Positions 58,851-64,000 of a stretch of DNA of 64,000 nt are shown piece after piece (positions within the stretch are counted from its first letter, which is position 1; every line of letters begins with the position of its first letter). The stretch is from contig JADHYX010000063.1 of the NCBI GenBank assembly GCA_027604685.1, forward strand, positions 1 to 64,000, given 5' to 3'. Under the pieces are notes generated by a model. It did not search any database. It had not been told where the DNA came from and saw only the letters and a list, made by a program, of their open reading frames with translations. This stretch comes from Lobulomyces angularis. Lineage: Eukaryota > Chytridiomycota > Chytridiomycetes > Lobulomycetales > Lobulomycetaceae. Made by a program: the position numbers and the translations under genes.

Positions 58851-59600
58851 CTAAAACCACCCTGATTTTATATTCAAAGTTGCAACATCATCTCTGTTCC
58901 ATAATCTTTTTTTTCCATTAGGTAATTGACAAATTTCACTTTTGCAGCGCAACAACCCATGTACTTTTTCAAATCTCCTTACCCAAACTCTCGGTGGTAT
59001 TCTCCATTTAAAAGTTTTTAAAGATCTTTCTTTGCAATTAGGAAAAATTGAAGATGTTAAGTATTCATTCCACAAAAACACATCAAAACCTGCCTTTTTA
59101 AAAATTCTTCTAAAACCCTTTCCTTTTGTTGGAGCTTGATGTAACATGCTTGTTTTTGACCAATCTCCAATGTTTATCTTAGTATTTCTTCACTACGAAA
59201 AGTTTTTGTTACAATTTTTAATAAATTTAATTTCATATTTTTGAGTATTGATAAATGTATTCAATTTCAATTTTATAAGAATTGATTGTCCATAAACTTT
59301 TTCATTCTTGTAAAACTTGATAAAAAAATCTTTCATGTAACAATTCCATTTTTCTCTATTTAAGGTTTTTTAATTTTTTCAAAATCTATAGGTTGATCTA
59401 CAAATTGACTTGAAACTTTCTCCCGAATAATACGATAACGTTTTAATCCACTTTCCTTTCTGCGCTGCATTTGCGTATACCTTATCATTACTTCCAAGAC
59501 AATACAATCAATCTTTTTTATTTTATTCTATAAAAACTTTATTGCCACTTATATCGTCAAGGATGTCTTTTGAAAGAATTCGGTTTTTTCAGGTTTTTCC
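58851..59600 (-). pseudogene. Decayed Fanzor/TnpB-like nuclease relic
   Basis: Fragments of a RuvC-type TnpB-like protein in shifting frames, minus strand. Near 59480-59540 a broken RuvC-I block can be read (KVFIE, stop, NKKD, stop, LYCLGSND, where DPGK-type sequence is expected). At 59454-59483 lies RYTQMQRRKE, a conserved block of these proteins. Then comes an open stretch to 58851 with GDWS, PTKGKGFRRIFKKAGF, FLWNEYLTSS, a partial zinc site (FPNC ... LLRCKSEIC) and the RuvC-III-like end LWNRDDVATLNI. Several stops and frame changes, the lost first catalytic Asp and lost zinc cysteines indicate a dead copy. TnpB-like Fanzor genes are known in eukaryotic genomes, including early fungi, often with transposons. 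Whether it is Fanzor or a related IS607-type element is inference. Confidence 0.6.
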
Positions 59601-60078
59601 TTTTTTTACTCTTGGCACAAAATTGCTATTTGTTGAGTATTTTTTATTTCTTGATTATTGTATGATAAAGTTTTTTTATAATTGATAATGTGTGGTAAAA
59701 ATTTATTAACGGTAGCCATTGTTTCTACTTTATTATTATTGTTTACTGTGTCTTGAAAATCTTTATTAATAATAATATGTTTATTAACATCGTTAGGGTT
59801 GAGTAGATACATTTAACAAAAAGGGTAGTATGCACGATTATTCGATTAACATTAAGTTTTCACATTGTTAAGTTGAGTTTCAGTTCCTTTAAATAATTTG
59901 TTAAAATTAGTTTTATTTGTTGAATGCTTTTGTTCAGTCATTGAATTTTTATTGCAATTTATTTTCAAATATTTATAGATAATTCTTAATTATTTGTTAT
60001 GTTCGGAAAGATAATGCTCGAGCAGTATGGAAAATTTCATAGAAAAATTTTATTATACACAAAAATATTTTATTTTTA
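59601..60078. other. Spacer upstream of nuclease relic and CET1
   Basis: 478 bp with one minus-strand open frame (59606-59812, Asn-rich, starting MYLLNPNDVNKH) that may be the low-complexity N-terminus of the relic element. Otherwise A/T-rich DNA that would include the CET1 promoter. Confidence 0.35.
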
Positions 60079-61364
60079 ATGGTAAGAAAAATGATGTTGT
60101 TTGTTAATAAGAAACTTTCTTAATCATATTCTATAATTTATCACCTTTAAAAAAAAAGTCTGGAGAACCTCAAAATTTCAAAAGAAAACGAGATTTTGAT
60201 AATTTATCAGAACCAGATTCACTTAATAACAAAAGAAATCAGCATGAATTAGTTCGTGCGAAGTTTGTTTTTCCCGCTGATAATTTTCCATACAGGTAAA
60301 TGTCATATACAATAAAAATTTCTCATAGTGCTTATGATAATCTTTAGGATTCCAACTTCCATTCCAAATTCCATATTTCAAAACGAATTTTGCTTTGATG
60401 ATATTAATTCGAAGGTTTCTGCATTAATTTGGCATCATTTAACAAGAGAAACTGTAGGAACTTTAGAAATTGAGGCAAAATTAGGTTTAATAGTACATAA
60501 AAACACAGAGCGACGCGTCAACTATCCCGTACTTACGGAGACTGGTAATTATTAACTTAATTTTAATTAATAATTGCATATTAGCTTTGATGGATGACGG
60601 ATCATTCAAGTTTGTCAGCGATATGACACTGGTTTGGTTTACAACGAAGTTTTCATACTTATTTTTTTTAATAAATTTTAAACTTTCTTAATAACTGTAG
60701 GATCAGCATCGCTATTTTAATGAGTTACTGAATAAAACCGTTGCGAAAGTGAATACTCAAACTCAGCAAAAAATTCACTACAACCATAAAAAAACTGTAG
60801 ACAAAGTTTTTGAGTTTCAAAATAAAAAAATAAGGGCAAGTTTTGATCTAGTCACAAATGAGGTAAATATTTAAGCATCATACTTTTATGTAGCAATTTG
60901 TTTCGCAATTCAAAGCTAATTCAAAATAGCGTGATAACAAAAGTCAGGATTGCAGATTTAAATGTTTTTTCTCCAAATTCCGAGTTAGATTATAGAATAT
61001 CATTAAGTTTAGAAATTCCGTTTAGTGATTTACCACTTAATTTGAACGAAAAATTATCTAGGGAAAAAGATAGAATTTCATACTCAATAGATCAGTGCCA
61101 AGTAGACCTAACGCAAATCCAAGAAAAAAAGTCTAACATTAGTGTATAACCATAATTTTTTTTTTTTTTTTATTACTTACATTACAATAGACTATCAAGC
61201 ATGAAGTGGAGGTAGAATATCGTAATACAGAAAAGCTTTTTCTTGAGAAGGAAAAATGGATCGAAGGGAAAGATAAGCAAAGGTTTAGGGAAAATGTTGC
61301 AGTATTGTTAAATACTGTTAGAATGTTGAGCAAAAAAAGCATATCACACATTTACCGACTTTAA
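60079..61364 (+). CDS. CET1: mRNA 5'-triphosphatase, Cet1/Pct1 type
   Basis: First enzyme of mRNA capping, a metal-dependent triphosphate tunnel enzyme that removes the gamma phosphate of nascent transcripts in the nucleus. Motif A is TVGTLEIEAKLGLI (ExExK) and motif C-like acidic strands appear in SLEIPF and HEVEVEYRNTEKLF. Basic strand segments (RVNYPVLTETA; RISLSLEIPF) complete the tunnel. The first coding exon is only ATG (60079-60081), followed by GTAAGA; the next exon begins SGEPQNFKRKRDFD. The intron starting at 60863 is predicted to end at CAAAG (60915) to keep frame into VRIADLNVFSPNSELDYR. It ends SHIYRL and TAA at 61362-61364. This enzyme type is typical of fungi and protists and differs from the animal/plant cysteine-phosphatase enzyme. 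Confidence 0.87.
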
Positions 61365-61588
61365 TTTTCTTTAGTATCATAGTAATTTTTAACAATAAAG
61401 CTTCAATTTAAATTGGAACTTATTTGAAAATTTGCCAAATTAGAAATGCAGTTTACAGATTTTGATAATATAACTTATTGTTTAACAATACAAAAAGCAA
61501 TTTTGCAGTATTTTTAATTGGGAAAATTTTTCAGCTCCGTTTGCTTAAGTATAGATTGCACTATATAACTTCAGAATCTGTTAAAGGC

Positions 61589-64000
61589 ATGGATGATATA
61601 TGGAATCAACTGGAAATTTACTTTTTAGACTCGACATCTACAGATCGTAAAAAAGTGATCGAAGCTGAGTTGGAAGCGTATAAAAACACTACAAATGCTC
61701 TGCAAGCCGCTTTTCAGATTTTGTCTACAAAACAATCCTCTCAATATACAAAGTGGTATTCACTGACTATATTTGAAGTAACTTTTCTCTAATCTTTACT
61801 CTTTATTAATTTAACTCTTAATTTACAAATTAGTCTAATGTTACGCGATGGACTACTCTATCAACACATTCTCAATCTGAAATTAAAACTATACTTTGGA
61901 ATCTAACTTTAACGGAGGAAAGTTTTATTCAAAATAAATTGCTAAAATTAATTGTCCTCATTGCCAAAGTTGAACATAATCCCCAAGAATACTTCAATAC
62001 TTTAAACAGTTTAACATCAAAAAATATTAATACTAGCTTAGTATTATTAAAAATTACATTGGAGGAGTTTATTATGGGAAAAGATGATACTCAGAAAAAC
62101 AAACAATTTTATAGAAAATGGTTGATAGACCAGTTACCATTTATTTTGAAGTTGATAATTAATGTTTTAAGTAGTAGTTACAAAAGGTCCATTTTACAGC
62201 ATGGCTATGATTCACCACTTCAAACAGTCCACTCTGTCCTTAACTACGGAAGTTTAGAGCCAAATTCACCCCTTAAGTTAAGCAATCCTCAAGTTTTTCA
62301 TGTGCCGCTACTTGGTACATCCCCTTCAAAAGACTATTCGTTAATGACCAGAAATTTTTCTAGTAATGGAAGTATTTTACATGACGGAAACTTAGATAAT
62401 GGTATTTTCAGCATAATCAATTAAAATTTAAATTGTAATTAAGAAACTCTGATATCATGTCAACTGTCATTGGAGATTTCAATGAATTTGCTGACCTGGA
62501 TACCATTAAATGAAACTCCACAGTTATCAAATTTACTGGAACTGGTGTTTCAATATGCTCAGCTAATAGATAATGGTTTAAGTGAAAGTTTAGGTCAATT
62601 AGCTATCAACTGCATTATTGAATTGCTTCAAAGGAAATATGTTCCCAAGGAATCAATTAAATTTTTGCTTTCCGTTGGTCAAGAGGTAAATGAGTTGCTT
62701 AGATATTTAATGGAAGATGAAGCAAAATTATTAGAATTAGATATCGAGTAATCATAATTGAAAAATTTTTTTTTACGCTTTACGAAACCTTCTCTTTTCA
62801 GGTATGTTAACAAGATTGTATTGTTGGTGGGTCACTTTATTTCTGAACATATCGCTAGACTTGAAACTATAGAAAAATTTCCATTAATGAAGTTTTTAGA
62901 GCTGTTTTTTAGATTTACTTTTAAAAATAAGGTATTCGTCGCGGCTTTAATCTTCTGTAATGTATTTTTTTACTTTTAGTTGCCTATTGAAGCATTTATT
63001 CATTCTTTACATGTGTGGGATTCTTTTTTGGAATATTGTACTGTCACAAGGAGAAATATTGCCAAAAATTCTTTTGAATTTGATTCAAGGTACGAATTTC
63101 TAACCTTTATGGGTAATTTAGGTTATTTCTTAGATACCAAGAAGCATTAATATCTTTAGCCACCAGGCTGATAAAATCAGTTCAAGTAACGCACAATACA
63201 GATGCTTTGGAATTGGAATACGGAAATACTAACGAAGCTGACTTGCACGTATTAAAATTCTGCAATTTTTATCATAAATTAAAAATTCACTTAGGAGTAT
63301 GGACATTCTGAGTGGGGAAAATTTGTTACCCCTTGCGTCGAATTAATTTGTAAAACGAATACTTTTCTTATGCTTTTCTAAAACATTTTTAAAGCAAAGA
63401 TAACTGAAATTTATCCAAGCGTTTTACTGGATCCTCTTTTTCAGCAGTTTCAAATCAGCTACTTAACTATCAGAAGTATTGATTCCGGCAGTAAGACCTC
63501 TGCTAAACAAAATAATGCTGCTAGGGATTTTGAAACTCTATCAGTAGTGTTTGGCAGGCTCTCTCATCTTTTTATTGGTGAAAATTTTGAACAAAATATC
63601 GAAGTTGTGTCGGAATTAATTATTAGATTCATTGAAGGCATTAAATTGTGCTTAAACTTACAAGCACCTACTTTATCATTTCAATATTTGTATAGATAAT
63701 TAATTTTTAATAAAAATAATTGTTTTTTTTTAGAAATATTCATTTATTTGGGACGATATCACTTTATGTACATTGGTTAGCCCAATACTATCATTTTTCA
63801 AGAGAAAAGGTCAATTCACATCAACTTTGTGACGAATTAGTTACTGAAATTACAAGGATTAGTTTAAATTCATTAAAATCTGAGGTAAATATACGTTATG
63901 TTGAGAAGCTATATTGCAATTTTTATTTTAGAATAAATTTTTTGGAATAGCTGGCTGCAGCTTATTATGTTCTATTGCCTCTACAGTAAAACCTGATTAT
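61589..64000 (+). CDS. XPO6: Exportin-6, 5' part (runs off window)
   Basis: Karyopherin-beta family export receptor, known in animals to carry profilin-actin out of the nucleus. The start MDDIWNQLEIYFLDSTSTDR then KKVIEAELEAYKN aligns with the exportin-6 N-terminus, so ATG 61589 is chosen. Downstream exons give SLTIFESNVTRWTTLS, SFIQNKLLKLIVLIAKVEHN, LKITLEEFIMGKDD, NLLTWIPLNETPQLSNLLEL, HFISEHIARLETIEKFPLMK (then FLELFFRFTFKNK), VHWLAQYYHFSREKV and, at the edge, CSLLCSIASTVKPDY. These follow the animal protein in order. About nine introns are seen so far. The gene is incomplete because the window ends inside it. A Ser/Asn-rich insertion lies near 62200-62400. Confidence 0.85.

Noticed and set aside
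59606..59812. Independent 68-residue gene upstream of the nuclease relic
   Set aside because: Asn-rich low-complexity frame in decayed DNA; at most a piece of the relic's N-terminus, not supported as a separate gene.

Overview
The window is a dense, AT-rich stretch of a eukaryotic nuclear genome. It has long A/T homopolymers, introns mostly 30-90 nt long, and intergenic gaps often under 150 bp. I reconstructed 28 protein genes by joining exons across GT...AG introns and checking that each join restores a known protein family. The standard genetic code fits everywhere. A fungal-type (Cet1/Pct1, ExExK) mRNA 5'-triphosphatase, a Sfp1-type zinc finger, a Uls1-type Swi2/Snf2 ATPase and a DOCK-family GEF point to a fungus. 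Genes that yeasts lack or have diverged (exportin-6, translin, SIKE, an APD-type membrane protein, a MEA1-like protein, DEK) suggest an early-diverging, zoosporic-type lineage. A ubiquinone methyltransferase (COQ3) argues for an aerobic organism with a respiratory mitochondrion. The placement is inference; I cannot name the species.

Layout, left to right. 0.3-12.5 kb: DEK-like chromatin protein, V-ATPase subunit C, ULS1-like ATPase, GRC3/NOL9 polynucleotide kinase (minus) and translin. 12.6-23 kb: a large membrane-anchored GT2-GT4 glycosyltransferase (minus), MEA1-like protein (minus), exportin-5, RPB4 (minus). 23.6-33 kb: CCT1/TCP1 alpha (minus), a head-to-head pair of PPR proteins, DDI1 (minus), COQ3. 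33.4-42.4 kb: SIKE-like protein (minus), an APD-like membrane protein without a RING (minus), a gamma-butyrobetaine/trimethyllysine dioxygenase, a small two-span membrane protein and a large unrecognised protein. 42.7-51 kb: Sfp1-like zinc finger (minus, crossed by a 15-N assembly gap), a coiled-coil protein with three CPI motifs (minus), a UBL-F-box-LRR protein, a degenerate copper chaperone for SOD (minus), a small ankyrin protein (minus). 51.7-64 kb: a DOCK-family GEF, a decayed Fanzor/TnpB-like nuclease relic (minus), the CET1 triphosphatase, and exportin-6 running off the right edge.

The genes are mostly unrelated housekeeping functions: nuclear transport, RNA processing, protein folding, ubiquitin handling, mitochondrial RNA and cofactor biology, Rho-type signalling. 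I see no operon-like functional cluster. The most unusual signals are gene-structural: a predicted 3-nt micro-exon that restores the Walker A motif of the ULS1-like ATPase; two AT-hooks in the DEK gene interrupted at the same codon and phase; several introns at or inside the start codon; and a 13-nt micro-exon in the ankyrin gene. The decayed Fanzor-like element is the only clear mobile-element trace. No rRNA, tRNA or CRISPR array was found by eye.
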